This document shows positions 19,286-27,500 of a stretch of 27,500 nt of DNA, piece after piece. This stretch comes from Antedon mediterranea (Eukaryota; Echinodermata; Crinoidea; Comatulida; Antedonidae): NCBI RefSeq assembly GCF_964355755.1, contig NC_092671.1, positions 15,710,001-15,737,500 on the forward strand, read 5' to 3'. A model generated the notes under the pieces. It searched no databases. It worked only from the letters and a program-made list of their open reading frames with translations, and was not told the origin of the DNA. The translations under genes and the position numbers were made by a program. The first letter of the stretch is position 1. Each line of letters starts with the position of its first letter.

Positions 19286-22200
19286 GTTAGTGAGAGTTAC
19301 AGTTAAATCGTATTCTGGCAATTTAGACATAACCTACCAAAAGCTGAGGTTCGGTCAAGATGATTTACTGATATTATTATACATATATACGTATTTGGCC
19401 TACCTGGTCCAACTACTGAATAAACCGAAGGTTTGGTATAATAATAATAATATTAATTTGTAGTTAAATTGATTAATATTTCACATTTAAAATGTTACCT
19501 TTGTATCGCTAGCCAATCCATGTGATTACGGTGATGTGGAAGATGGAAATGTTAAATGTAGTAAGTCTTTACAATGATTAATCGTGTAGTCATATTTTGT
19601 AACCCATCCGCGGCCGTCGACGCACTACATCAATTTTTCTTTTTCGACCTTGATGGGAGCAAACATTGCTTTTCGCAATCATGTAGGTGCCTAATAAAGT
19701 ATGGACCAGCATTAATCATATCTTTGATTATCTTGATAATAAAAGTTCTGTTATTATGATTTTTATCTATGTTTTTATTCTATTAGTCAATCCATGTGAT
19801 GAAGGGGACAAATGTTTGGAATTTAGTAACACGGAATGTATGTTCATATATAGTATTAGTAGCATTGGATGTCAATCGATTAGGCGACGAAGTGATGGTG
19901 GTAAGTCGTTATAATGGTAATGAATAGGCCTATATAATAATATAGCCACCATCAATAGTCCCCTGTCAATGACAGGAGACACTCTTATATAATATAATAA
20001 TATAGATATTTTTTCGATAGTTCTAGCTTCATTGATGCCGACTTTTTTTTTTCATAGGAGATCCATGTGAGGGCGACCCATGTGGGCAACACCGATGTCT
20101 TTCCGAAGATGGATTTTATATCTGTATTGAGTCACTTGGAAGTAAGTTGTTCATATGTGTAACAACCTCTACTGTTGGGCGTAGGTTTCACTTGAACGAT
20201 CAAATAAACAATCTCAGACAACTTGTAACGCATCAAACACTTTATTCAATTCTCAATGGCGATGGCCATGGCAACTTTCCGATGTGATGAAGATCACGAA
20301 AATGACGCTGATGATGATCAGCTATTGAATAAAGACTGACTTTACTGATGGTGATGATGGTTTCAAGTTTGTATCTCTTCTAGATAGACCTACGCATAGA
20401 ACACATTATCTTTGTGAGCGGACATATTAGACAACTTTTAATTATAGAGGGCGCTAAACTAACAGGTGACCCAGAGCCATATATATAAATATAATTATGG
20501 CTCTGAGGTGACCGTAACATCCCGGCCCCTTAAAGGCGATTAAATCGAACCTTTACTATATATATACATATGTTACGGGTAACGACAAACAATAAAAGGT
20601 AATAAGTCAATAAGTCTCTTATAAAGTTCACATAAGTCAAAATTCAAATATATCACTGGCAAACATCTCACAATGTGCATGTCTAATCATTTCCGTTGAC
20701 TTCTAGAAGTATGATCTTAGTGATTGATCTTACTAGAGTTCCAACCGACGTTTTCAATCTCACAGAACGCACCATTCCATCTGAATCATTCTGGAGCACT
20801 TCTATCACTCGAGCAAGCGGCCACGAGCATCGTGGAACCGATGGGTCATGAACCAAAACACAATGTCGCCATTCGCAACATTCTGCTGTTTCTTACACAT
20901 CTGACGCCTTTGTTATTGGTCTCCCATTCACTATCGTTTCGACTTCACAGAAAAGCGTCTGCAATGTTTCATCGTTGATTGTTTGTTCTTCCATCAGCGA
21001 GCTGAGCACCTTGCGTACCGTGCGAATGCATCTTTCCCAAACCCCGCCTTGATGGGAAGCTGCCGGAGGATTGAATTTCCATTTCACGTGATTCTCCTAG
21101 AGGTACTGGTGTATCTGTCCTTGATTCCAATCATTAATGGCCGACCAAAGCTCCATAACAAAATTTCTTCCATTGTCAGACCGGATATGCTTCGGTACGC
21201 CTCTCCTAACGAAACGTCGATAAGCATTTAAGAATGAGTTTGTGTCCAATGATGATGCGACTTCCAGATGCACTGCTCTGATTGATAAGCAGGTAAAAAT
21301 CACTCCATATCTTTTCAGTACTGATCTAGCATTTTTAACCTTAAATGGTCCAAAGCAATCAATCCCCACAAAGGTAAAAGGCGGGTGGGCTGGTGTAACT
21401 CTCTCAGCTGGCAGATCAGCCATTTTCTGATGTGCTGTCGGAGCATTTCTTCTTCTGCATTGAACGCATTTCCTACTGATCCCTTTGATCATTGTTCGTC
21501 CTCCTACTGGCCAGTAAATTTGCCTCAGCTCAGATAGAACATGATTCACGCCTGAGTGCCCAGTACAGTTGTGGTAGTGTCTTAAGATGAGTATAGTCAG
21601 ATCACTGGACTTTGGTAGTATGATTTGATGTTTCAGATCTTCACTAACATTGGCCATACTCAGTCGACCTCCAACCTTCAATACACCATTTTCTAATTTC
21701 GGGTCCAACTTAATTAGTGGACTAGTTGACTTTATTGTCTTGCCTGTCTCTAAGCTTCTGAATTCCTCAGAATACGAACGCTTCTGGGCACGTCTGATGA
21801 GTACCAGTTCTGCCTCCTTCAGTTCATCTACTGAGAGAGGTTCCACTCACTCAGTGTCTTCCAACTTGAAAACTGTGAAGTTACGTTAGTTTATCCAGAG
21901 TGGTGTTGATTTCTGCCACAACTAACGCTGTTACGGCCTTCACTTCAGGGTCATTCATTCTGAGGGCGAGATCGTCTGACATCTCTGGCCACTAGGAATC
22001 ATTTTGTGTGCGAAAATTTTGAACCGCAATACCACATTTCACTCATCATCATTTCCTCTGCCGTCATCCCACGGGAAGCTAGGTCGGCCGAATTTTCAGC
22101 TGAATTCACGAACCTCCATTGGTCCTTGTTCGTCCTACTTAGGATTGCCGAAACTCGATTTCCCACGTATGTTTTGAACCTGGTTTTGTCGTTGCTCAGA

Positions 22201-24661
22201 TATCTGAGCACACATGTGCTGTCGGTCCAGCACACGGACTGGTCAATTTTAATTTCCTTAAGCTCTTCTCTTATCATTGTGTCCAAGCGTGCTGATAACA
22301 GTGCAGCCTTCAACTCCAGTCTGGGAATTGTTTGAGCTTTAAGAGGAGCCAATCTGGACTTTGCTGCAACAAGGGTGCGGTTTACGTTGCCAGATTCATC
22401 CTTCTGGTAGAGATATGATGCTGCTCCGTAACTTGTGGATGACGCATCTCCTAAGCTATGCAGTTCACGACGTACTACGGTCCCAAACTCTGCAGATTTG
22501 TAGCATCGTTGAATTCGAATAGTCTCCAACTTCTTCAGATCGGATAGCCACTGTTGCCATCTAGTCTTATATTCAATTGAGATTGTTGAATCCCAATCAT
22601 AACCAAGTCGACAGAGCTCCTGCATCAATAACTTTGCCTTGAGGATAAACGGTGATACCAGCCCTAACGGGTCAAATACAGACGAAACAACTGACAGGAT
22701 ACCCCTTCGAGTCGCAGGCTTTGTTGTTGGAGATATGGTATATCCCAAGCTATCTTCACTGACAAACCAGCGAACACCCAAGGCACGTTGCTGGTCTCCA
22801 CCACATAAGGAAACTGAGTTTGGATCTTCCTTATCTCTCAGCGTGCTCACTAGTTTACTCGAGTTTGAAACCCATTTCGTCAGGTTGAAGCCTCCTCTTG
22901 CCAGCAACTGTTTTACTTGAATGGCTATATCAATAGCACATTGTTCGTCGTCTGTCGCATATAGAAGACCGTCAACATAAAAATGCCTATCTGCTATCTG
23001 CGTGATTATTGGATCGTAGTCCTTTCCATGGTCCTTTATCGTTTTCTTCAACGCAAAGTTGGCGCAACTTGGAGATGATCGGACACCAAACAGGTGCACT
23101 AGCATCTGGTATTCCTGTGGGGCCTTCTTCAGATCTCCCATTTCCCACCACAAGTAGCGGAGAAAGTCTGAGTCCTGTTCCTTTACCTTGACCTGGTAAA
23201 ACATTTTCTCAATATCGGCACAAGAGGCAACTGGAGAGCTACGGAATCTCATTAAAACTCCAACTAATGAATTGGTAAGGTCTGGTCCCTGGTTTAACTT
23301 GTCATTTAGGCATACTCCGTGAAACTTGGCAGAGCAGTCAAACACAACCCTTAGCTTTCCCGGTTTCTGCGGGTGTAAAACTGGGTGGTGCGGAAGATAC
23401 CATTTTGGAATTGATCCATCGATGACCTCCGAAACCTTCCTTGTCCACTAACGTTTCCATAAATTCTGTGTACTTTCTGTGGGTGTCTGCAACGTTTCGA
23501 GTCGGCGCTCGGCCAATACACGATTGTTTGGTAATGTTGATGGGGAAGCCTTCCAAGGCATAGCAACATGGTAATGTCCATCATTGTATGTCACAGATTC
23601 CTCCATACTTGTTAATGCCTTCAATTCTTCTAACCGCTTCAAGTCTTCCTGTCTTCTAGCCACAGATCCCATACTACTACGAGAATTGGATGTCTTTGCC
23701 TTCCCTGCCACAGGCTGTACTACTTCCTTCTGCTTCCGACTTTCTATTTTCTGCATAAACAGTTTTTTCACAAAACCAATCATTGTCATGATCTTTCAGG
23801 GCATCTTCGTTAAGTGTGTTGCAATATTGGTCATTAGCCAGGATGATTGCTTCATAAGAAGTAATCCACTTTGTGTATCGTAATCTTGATTCTGTCACTG
23901 GCGGATTCTCATTCATATAGTTTCTCAGCTCCTCCGAACCTTTCTGTAGGTTCTTCCAGGCTATACCAAGAGCTTTATACTTCATTTCGGTAGCATATTC
24001 TTGTCCCTTGATAGTGGACTTGCGTTCTCGTTCATCTGATAACGCCATCGTACTTTAGAATATAAACTTGAAACTGTAACAGCCTCTACTGTTGGGCGTA
24101 GGTTTCACTTGAACGATCAAATAAACAATCTTTAGGTAACTTGTAATGCATCAAACACTTTATTCAATCTCAATGGCAATGGCCATGGCAACTTGCCGAT
24201 GTGGTGAAAATCACGATAATGACGCTGATGATGATCAGCTATTGAATAAAGACTGACTTTACTGATGGTGATGATGGTTTCAAGTTTGTATCTCTTCTAG
24301 ATAGACCTACGCATAGAACACATTATCTTTGTGAGCGGACATATTAGACAACTTTTAATTATAGAGGGCACTAAACTAACAGGTGAGCCGTACCAATATG
24401 ACTGTGATATAGATTTATGCAATCATCACGGACTCGATACTTTTGTTTCATTGATTTTAACCATCCTAAAGTGGAACCCCTCTTTTGAGCACCCCTAATA
24501 AGGAAGAAGGGGACAGTTTATGGTGGTTATATCACAAAACAATAAACGACCAACCACAATTCAGGAAACATTCCTCAATAAGGGAGCAGATTGTTTTATT
24601 CCCGAAGATAAGTCTCCTTAACAGTGGCTCTACTGCATAAAATAGCCTAATAAGCTTTAAA

Positions 24662-24700
<39 letters not shown>

Positions 24701-27004
24701 AATGATGATGATGATTATGATGATGATGATGATGATGATGATCATGATGATCATGATCATGATGATGATGATCATGAAGATGATCATGATGATGATCATG
24801 ATCATGATGATGATGATGATCATGATGTTGATGATGATGATGATGATGATGATGATCATGATAATGATGATGATCATGATGATGATAATAATAATAATAA
24901 AAATATAACAACAATAATAAATATAACAACAACAACAACAACAATAACAATAACAACAACAATAACAATAACAATAATAATAATTTGGATCGATTAATAT
25001 TTCACATTTAAAATGTTAATTTATTTATTTATTTTTATTTTATTTTATTTCATCAAAAAAATAATAATAATTTTACCTTTGTATCGCTAGCCAATCCATG
25101 TGATAACAGTGCATGTGGAGATGACATGTGTCTGTTCGAAGATGGAAAAGTTAAATGTAGTAAGTCTTTACAATGATTAATCGTGTTGTCATATTTTGTA
25201 ACCCATCCGCGGCCGTCGACGCACTATGTCAATTTTTCTTTTTCTACAATGATGGGAGCAAACATTGCTTTTCGCTAATCATGTAGGGGCCTATAAAAAG
25301 GATGGACCAGCATTAATCATATCTTTGATTATCTTGATAATTAAATTCTGTTATTATGATTTTAATCTATCTATGTTTTTATTCTTATTATTAGTCAATC
25401 AATGTGAAGAATGTTTGGAATTTAGTGACACAGAATGTATGTTCATAGATAGTACCCTTCGATGTAAATCGATTAGGCGAAGTGATAGTGGTAAGTCGTT
25501 ATAATGGTAATGATATATTATACAGATATTGACTGCTTAGAGGTTAAATATAAGATTTGACATCCCCGAGGGAATGATATTAAGTTCGAGGGAATATATA
25601 TTTCCCGAAGCGCCAGCTGAGGGAAATATATATTCCCCGAGAACTTAATATCATTCCCGAGGGGATGTCAAATCTTATATTTAACCGATATAAAAGGCAA
25701 TATCTGTTATATTATATAGCCAAGAACAAGTCTGCTGGGTTGGGTGAAGCTAGGCTAGGCCTCCTATAGTATTTGTATTGTATTTAAAACAAGCCTGCCT
25801 AGACACCTTACCTTGCGAAGAATAATATACAGATAATTACTAATTAATGATTCCTTGGCAATAAAATATTCACTTAGGCCTAGGTCGTTTAAATTAACAG
25901 AAGAATTTCCATCAATAAGCCTATTAGTATTAATAATAATATTATCTTCTCTCGATCTTCGAGGAGCCGAATCACCGGATGTTCAGCGCGTACTAGTTAC
26001 TAGGTTACTACCGTGAGTATTGACCAATCACAAACGGTGTTTCATCACATTTAGGGTGGACTTATAACAAATGAGGGCGCTATGTATGCATAGCTTAAAT
26101 AGTTTAGAAGATTAATTTCTTCAAGCAAATTCCGTGGCCCAGCGGATGAAACGTTGTCTTGCGATGGAGTGACAATTCCACCCGAGTTCAAGATCGAGTA
26201 GATGACTTTTGTTTATTTATCGGCAAACTCGAGTGTTGCACACGAAAATTACACAGTCAATATCATCGTACTCGAGAATTTATATGATTAATGACAGGGG
26301 ACACGATTATTACGCGAAAATTACACAGTCAATATCATCGTTCTCGAGGATATATACGATTTACGATCCTCGCAGCGGTAGTCATGTGATGCAGTTTCAA
26401 CCAATCACGTTCGCGTATTTACATAGCCTATGTAATATAATAATATAGCCACAATAGTCCCCTATCAATGACAGGAGACACACTCTTATATAACGTTGAT
26501 ATTTTTTCGATAGTTCCAGCTTCATTGATGCCGACTTTTTTTCATAGGAGATCCATGTAAGAAAGACGACCCCGACGACAACCCATGTGGGCGACACCGA
26601 TGTATTTCCGAAGATGGATTTTATATCTGTTTTGAGTCATTTGGAAGTAAGTTGTTCAAATCATAAAGTGGGACCCCTCTTTTGAACACCTCTATTTAGG
26701 AGAAAGGGGACACTTTATGGATGTTATGTCACAAAACACTAACACGACCAACCACAGTTCAGGGGACATTCCTCATTAAGGAGGGCAGTTGTTTTTTTTA
26801 GTCCCTAAGATAAGTCTCCTTAACAGTGGCTCTACTGAAATCAACATGAGTGGCATGGAGTTGGTGATTGATGATGATAGATTGAATTTCTTGTAGAAAT
26901 AGTTATCTGTACATAACGGACTGCCAAGTGAATACATTGATTCTGTTCTTATTACAGCCTCATTGTTTGCTGGCATGCAAGACCATAACAGGGCTAATGG
27001 ATAA
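19222..27004 (+). CDS. gene B: secreted protein of tandem four-cysteine exon modules
   Basis: Spliced coding parts: 19222-19285, 19513-19560, 19787-19900, 20058-20141, 25091-25159, 25395-25490, 26548-26646, 26958-27004 = 621 bases, 206 residues plus stop. A 21-residue signal peptide ([20 protein letters not shown]) is followed by six Cys-rich modules with 22 cysteines in all, then a short tail without cysteine. All internal exons are phase 1-1 and flanked by GT-AG. Modules follow C-x4-C-x4-C-x8-C or variants (x9 or x2 in the first gap), like the first four cysteines of an EGF domain without the last two. Exons 3-4-5 were duplicated as a block. I infer an extracellular protein; no known family is identified. 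A BEL element interrupts the intron between the two triplets. Exon order and use need transcript data. Confidence 0.7.
19286..19512 (+). other. gene B intron 2
   Basis: AT-rich, 227 bases. Its 3' part (from about 19440, ATAATAATAAT onward) is repeated at 24968-25090. Confidence 0.5.
19513..19560 (+). CDS. gene B exon 3a: shortened cysteine module
   Basis: 48 bases, phase 1-1, reading [16 protein letters not shown]. Compared with exon 3b it lacks 21 bases in frame, removing the second and third cysteines and leaving one possible disulfide pair. Acceptor ATCGCTAG, donor A|GTAAGT. The flanking introns are close to those of exon 3b. Confidence 0.65.
19787..19900 (+). CDS. gene B exon 4a: cysteine module with basic tail
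   Basis: 114 bases, phase 1-1. The cysteines are in [13 protein letters not shown] and SIGC, and the exon ends with [13 protein letters not shown] could be a proprotein-convertase site. It differs from exon 4b by in-frame indels of 9, 6 and 3 bases. Confidence 0.65.
20058..20141 (+). CDS. gene B exon 5a: C-x4-C-x4-C-x8-C module
   Basis: 84 bases, phase 1-1. It reads [13 protein letters not shown] then LSEDGFYIC and ESLG. The spacing equals that of exon 3b and looks like the N-terminal half of an EGF-like domain. The BEL insertion lies 16 bases after its donor. Confidence 0.7.
20153..20157 (+). repeat. BEL target-site duplication, left (ATATG)
   Basis: ATATG directly precedes the left LTR (TGTAACA...) and is repeated at 24396-24400 directly after the right LTR. 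Five-base duplications are usual for BEL/Pao. Confidence 0.85.
20158..20519 (-). repeat. BEL 3' LTR (left)
   Basis: 362 bases. It carries an extra inverted repeat between about 20464 and 20513: GGTGACCCAGAGCCATAT on one arm and ATGGCTCTGAGGTGACC on the other. The right LTR lacks this. Confidence 0.88.
20683..24048 (-). pseudogene. BEL gag-pol, internally deleted and frameshifted
   Basis: In minus-strand order: gag N-terminal remnant (24048-23677), then RT N-terminal part (near 23640-23450, [26 protein letters not shown]), RT palm and RNase H (23345-21999: [39 protein letters not shown], then FYVDGLLYA, RNase [10 protein letters not shown]), integrase (21846-20893: HSGVNH...CVQCRRRN zinc site, [16 protein letters not shown] and GGVWERCIR, the D, D and E residues). 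The C-terminal tail reads to a stop at 20683. Defects: gag C-terminus, zinc knuckles and protease are missing; frameshifts near 23780, 23460, 23350, 21850-21990 and 20890; in-frame stop at 21097; the RT box is YVDG where YVDD is expected. It cannot be autonomous. Confidence 0.9.
24075..24395 (-). repeat. BEL 5' LTR (right)
   Basis: 321 bases, matching the left LTR from TGTAACA(G/A)CCTCTACTG to ACTAACAGGTGA, then directly GCCGTACCA. The hairpin of the left LTR is absent. Confidence 0.88.
24396..24400 (+). repeat. BEL target-site duplication, right (ATATG)
   Basis: Identical to 20153-20157. Removing the element and one copy joins GTTGTTCATATG to ACTGTGATATAG in the intron of gene B. Confidence 0.85.
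24467..24635 (+). repeat. intronic tail of exon-triplet duplication, copy 1
   Basis: TAAAGTGGAACCCCTCTTTT to AGTGGCTCTACTG aligns with 26664-26837. It is the 3' end of the duplicated block. It shows the block included about 170 bases of intron after exon 5, and was intact before the BEL insertion. Confidence 0.8.
24662..24985. repeat. microsatellite: (GAT)n with CATGAT variants, then AAT/AAC-rich
   Basis: About 220 bases of ATG/GAT triplets with interspersed self-complementary ATCATGAT units up to about 24885, then A-rich AATAAC/AACAAC repeats to about 24984. All long open frames here (poly-Met, poly-Ile, poly-His) are repeat artefacts. It lies exactly at the joint between the two copies of the exon triplet. 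Confidence 0.95.
24986..25090 (+). other. intron segment before exon 3b
   Basis: It repeats 19467-19512 (GATTAATATTTCACATTTAA... and TACCTTTGTATCGCTAG), with an added TTTATTTATT-rich tract at 25018-25070. Confidence 0.6.
25091..25159 (+). CDS. gene B exon 3b: full four-cysteine module
   Basis: 69 bases, phase 1-1. It reads [23 protein letters not shown]-x4-C-x4-C-x8-C. It gives the ancestral form of the shortened exon 3a. Confidence 0.7.
25395..25490 (+). CDS. gene B exon 4b: cysteine module with basic tail
   Basis: 96 bases, phase 1-1. Cysteines in NQCEEC, DTEC and TLRC, ending KSIRRSDSG. Relative to 4a it has P-to-Q, N-to-D, Y-to-D, Q-to-K and G-to-S changes and only in-frame length changes. 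Confidence 0.68.
25513..25717. mobile_element. long palindromic MITE / foldback element
   Basis: Near-perfect inverted repeat with arms of roughly 90 bases. GGTTAAATATAAGATTTGAC (25542-25561) faces GTCAAATCTTATATTTAACC (25666-25685). GGAATGATATTAAGTTC faces GAACTTAATATCATTCC, and TACAGATATTG faces CAATATCTGTTA outside. The centre is CCCGAAGCGCCAGCTGAGGG near 25604-25623. It is absent from the equivalent intron after exon 4a, so it inserted after the duplication. Confidence 0.85.
25718..26125. other. inserted intron DNA, no gene
   Basis: The equivalent intron after exon 4a is 157 bases; this one is 1057. The extra sequence is the palindrome, this AT-rich stretch with AGGCCT motifs, and the SINE-like repeat. 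GGTTACTACC-containing sequence near 26001 is unremarkable. Confidence 0.45.
26126..26430 (+). repeat. tRNA-derived SINE-like element with internal tandem repeat
   Basis: TGGCCCAGCGG at 26135-26145 resembles a Pol III A box and GAGTTCAAGATC at 26184-26195 a B box, at tRNA-like distance. A 26-base unit at 26243-26268 recurs exactly at 26315-26340 and the similarity extends about 20 bases further. The tRNA part is too degenerate to be a tRNA gene. Confidence 0.45.
26548..26646 (+). CDS. gene B exon 5b: extended cysteine module
   Basis: 99 bases, phase 1-1. It reads [18 protein letters not shown] then [14 protein letters not shown]. Same as exon 5a except for a 15-base in-frame addition (acidic KKDDPDDN) in the first gap and mostly amino-acid-changing substitutions. 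Confidence 0.7.
26664..26837 (+). repeat. intronic tail of exon-triplet duplication, copy 2
   Basis: Aligns with 24467-24635 over its length. Both copies contain the inverted pair CCCCTCTTTT...AGAAAGGGGAC and CCTCAT/ATAAGGGAG-like motifs, so this intron segment may itself be an older repeat. Confidence 0.75.
26958..27004 (+). CDS. gene B last coding exon (option 1)
   Basis: After acceptor TTATTACAG, the phase-1 join to exon 5b reads [15 protein letters not shown] then TAA at 27002. Two AATAAA signals follow (27182 and 27197), giving a natural 3' UTR of about 200 bases. This is the simplest end for the gene. Confidence 0.55.
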
Positions 27005-27181
27005 TAAAAATAGACGTTTCGAAGAAGTAGAAAATAGATTATAGAAATAGATTATTTAGTATGTAGGCCTACGTTTTCCGGAGGTAATTTGTGTCTTCAA
27101 TTTTTTTCGGTAATAAATAGTTAAACTGCGATATAACAAATAAGATTAATTGTAATTTATATTATGGATGTATAGGCCTAC

Positions 27182-27202
27182 AATAAAAATGTCTCAAATA
27201 AA
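27182..27202 (+). promoter_or_regulatory. poly(A) signals of gene B
   Basis: AATAAA at 27182-27187 and again at 27197-27202, followed by a T-rich stretch (CTCTTTTATTATTTTC), typical of a cleavage and polyadenylation site. Confidence 0.55.
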
Positions 27203-27229
27203 ACTCTTTTATTATTTTCTATTCATTAG

Positions 27230-27303
27230 ACCCGTCTAATATTCCTAGAATAAAAAGAATGTGCACATGCCGCCTAAAATCAAGAACTGCTGATATTTTA
27301 TGA
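27230..27303 (+). CDS. gene B alternative last exon (option 2)
   Basis: Acceptor TTCTATTCATTAG ends at 27229. The phase-1 join to exon 5b gives NPSNIPRIKRMCTCRLKSRT then ADIL and a TGA at 27301-27303. A KR dibasic site precedes a CTC pair, so processing could release a short two-cysteine peptide. It lies past the poly(A) signals, so it would be an alternative to option 1. Confidence 0.3.
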
Positions 27304-27422
27304 TTCTTTCATCCATATTGAAAGAGATTCTTGTTTATTTACTGCTTAATGGTAACATTTCAAGTTTCATTTCAGCTGACTTAGGCAGAAACACAAAAAA
27401 ACGATCTGAGCATGTGCAAATG

Positions 27423-27432
27423 TATATAAAAG
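27423..27432 (+). promoter_or_regulatory. TATA box of a gene starting near the right edge
   Basis: TATATAAAAG preceded by the octamer-like ATGTGCAAATG and followed by a GC-richer leader-like stretch (ACAGAGGGCAGTATAAAG...). The transcript start would be near 27455 and the gene lies beyond the window. Confidence 0.5.
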
Positions 27433-27500
27433 CACCCAGATAATGTACAGAGGGCAGTATAAAGATATAAGCAGTGAGTTAGGCAGATCATAAGTCAGCT

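Larger units (their letters stand above)
20158..24395 (-). mobile_element. BEL/Pao LTR retrotransposon, complete ends, inactive
   Basis: LTRs at 20158-20519 (3' LTR) and 24075-24395 (5' LTR), both TG at the plus-strand start. The left ends in ...GTAACA; the right ends in ...GTACCA. Polypurine tract AAGGGGCCGGGA (minus strand) lies directly before the 3' LTR at 20520-20531. No convincing tRNA-primer site follows the 5' LTR: the ATG-bearing frame starts only 27 bases away. AATAAA on the minus strand of both LTRs is a likely poly(A) signal. The internal part is about 3.55 kb, shorter than typical for this group. The LTRs differ at about a dozen positions by eye plus one 40-50-base hairpin present only in the left. 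The element is antisense to gene B. Confidence 0.92.

Noticed and set aside
19574-19914. Open frames 19574-19759 and 19687-19914
   Set aside because: They run through splice sites and are in the wrong frame or include intron; exon 4a with its phase-1 boundaries explains the coding part.
24647-24974. Long poly-Met, poly-Ile and poly-His/Leu frames
   Set aside because: Translations of a GAT/ATC triplet microsatellite in several frames.
26131-26205. Functional tRNA gene
   Set aside because: A- and B-box-like motifs are present but no cloverleaf with paired acceptor stem can be formed; better read as a SINE head.

Overview
This is animal nuclear DNA. It carries eukaryotic 18S-5.8S-28S rDNA, spliced genes with GT-AG introns, and retroelements of the R2, Ty3/gypsy and BEL/Pao groups. 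Frequent AGGCCTA/TAGGCCT motifs in the introns and the rDNA sequence style suggest a marine deuterostome, most likely an echinoderm (perhaps a sea cucumber). That assignment is inference from sequence style, not a database match.

Region 1 (1-10462) is a displaced or decaying ribosomal DNA segment: 5'ETS, 18S, ITS1, 5.8S, ITS2, then a 28S gene cut at the R2 target site (about 5266) by an R2 retrotransposon. The R2 (about 5267-9300) has recognisable zinc fingers, Myb, RT and endonuclease but is broken by at least four frameshifts and a stop. The 3' part of 28S that should follow is absent. The R2 runs straight into a short spacer with a probable Pol I promoter, then a second 5'ETS and a second 18S. 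That 18S has internal deletions and stops abruptly at 10462, fused to a Ty3/gypsy integrase fragment. Copy 1 is altered at nearly universal rRNA positions where copy 2 is still canonical, so copy 1 is probably a pseudogene.

Region 2 (10462-18700) holds the gypsy tail, AT-rich DNA, an orphan signal-peptide exon with its promoter (gene A remnant, 12481-13452), a decayed minus-strand transposon-like coding fragment (13738-14425), and two tentative small convergent spliced genes (15307-15900 plus; 17339-16799 minus) whose promoter regions share a motif. A repeat flanked by two direct GTCGGTCTGTCTG-rich copies follows (17915-18647).

Region 3 (18940-27500) contains the most interesting gene (gene B). 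It has a non-coding first exon, a signal-peptide exon, then six small cysteine-rich exons, all phase 1-1, arranged as a tandemly duplicated triplet, and one of two possible last exons. Spliced, it gives an open 206-residue secreted protein with 22 cysteines in the mature part. Every length difference between duplicated exons is a multiple of three and most substitutions change amino acids, while the duplicated introns stay very similar. A BEL/Pao element (20158-24395, minus strand, TSD ATATG) sits 16 bases inside one intron. A long palindromic MITE, a SINE-like repeat and microsatellites inflate the other introns. A TATA box near the right edge (27423) suggests that another gene starts there.
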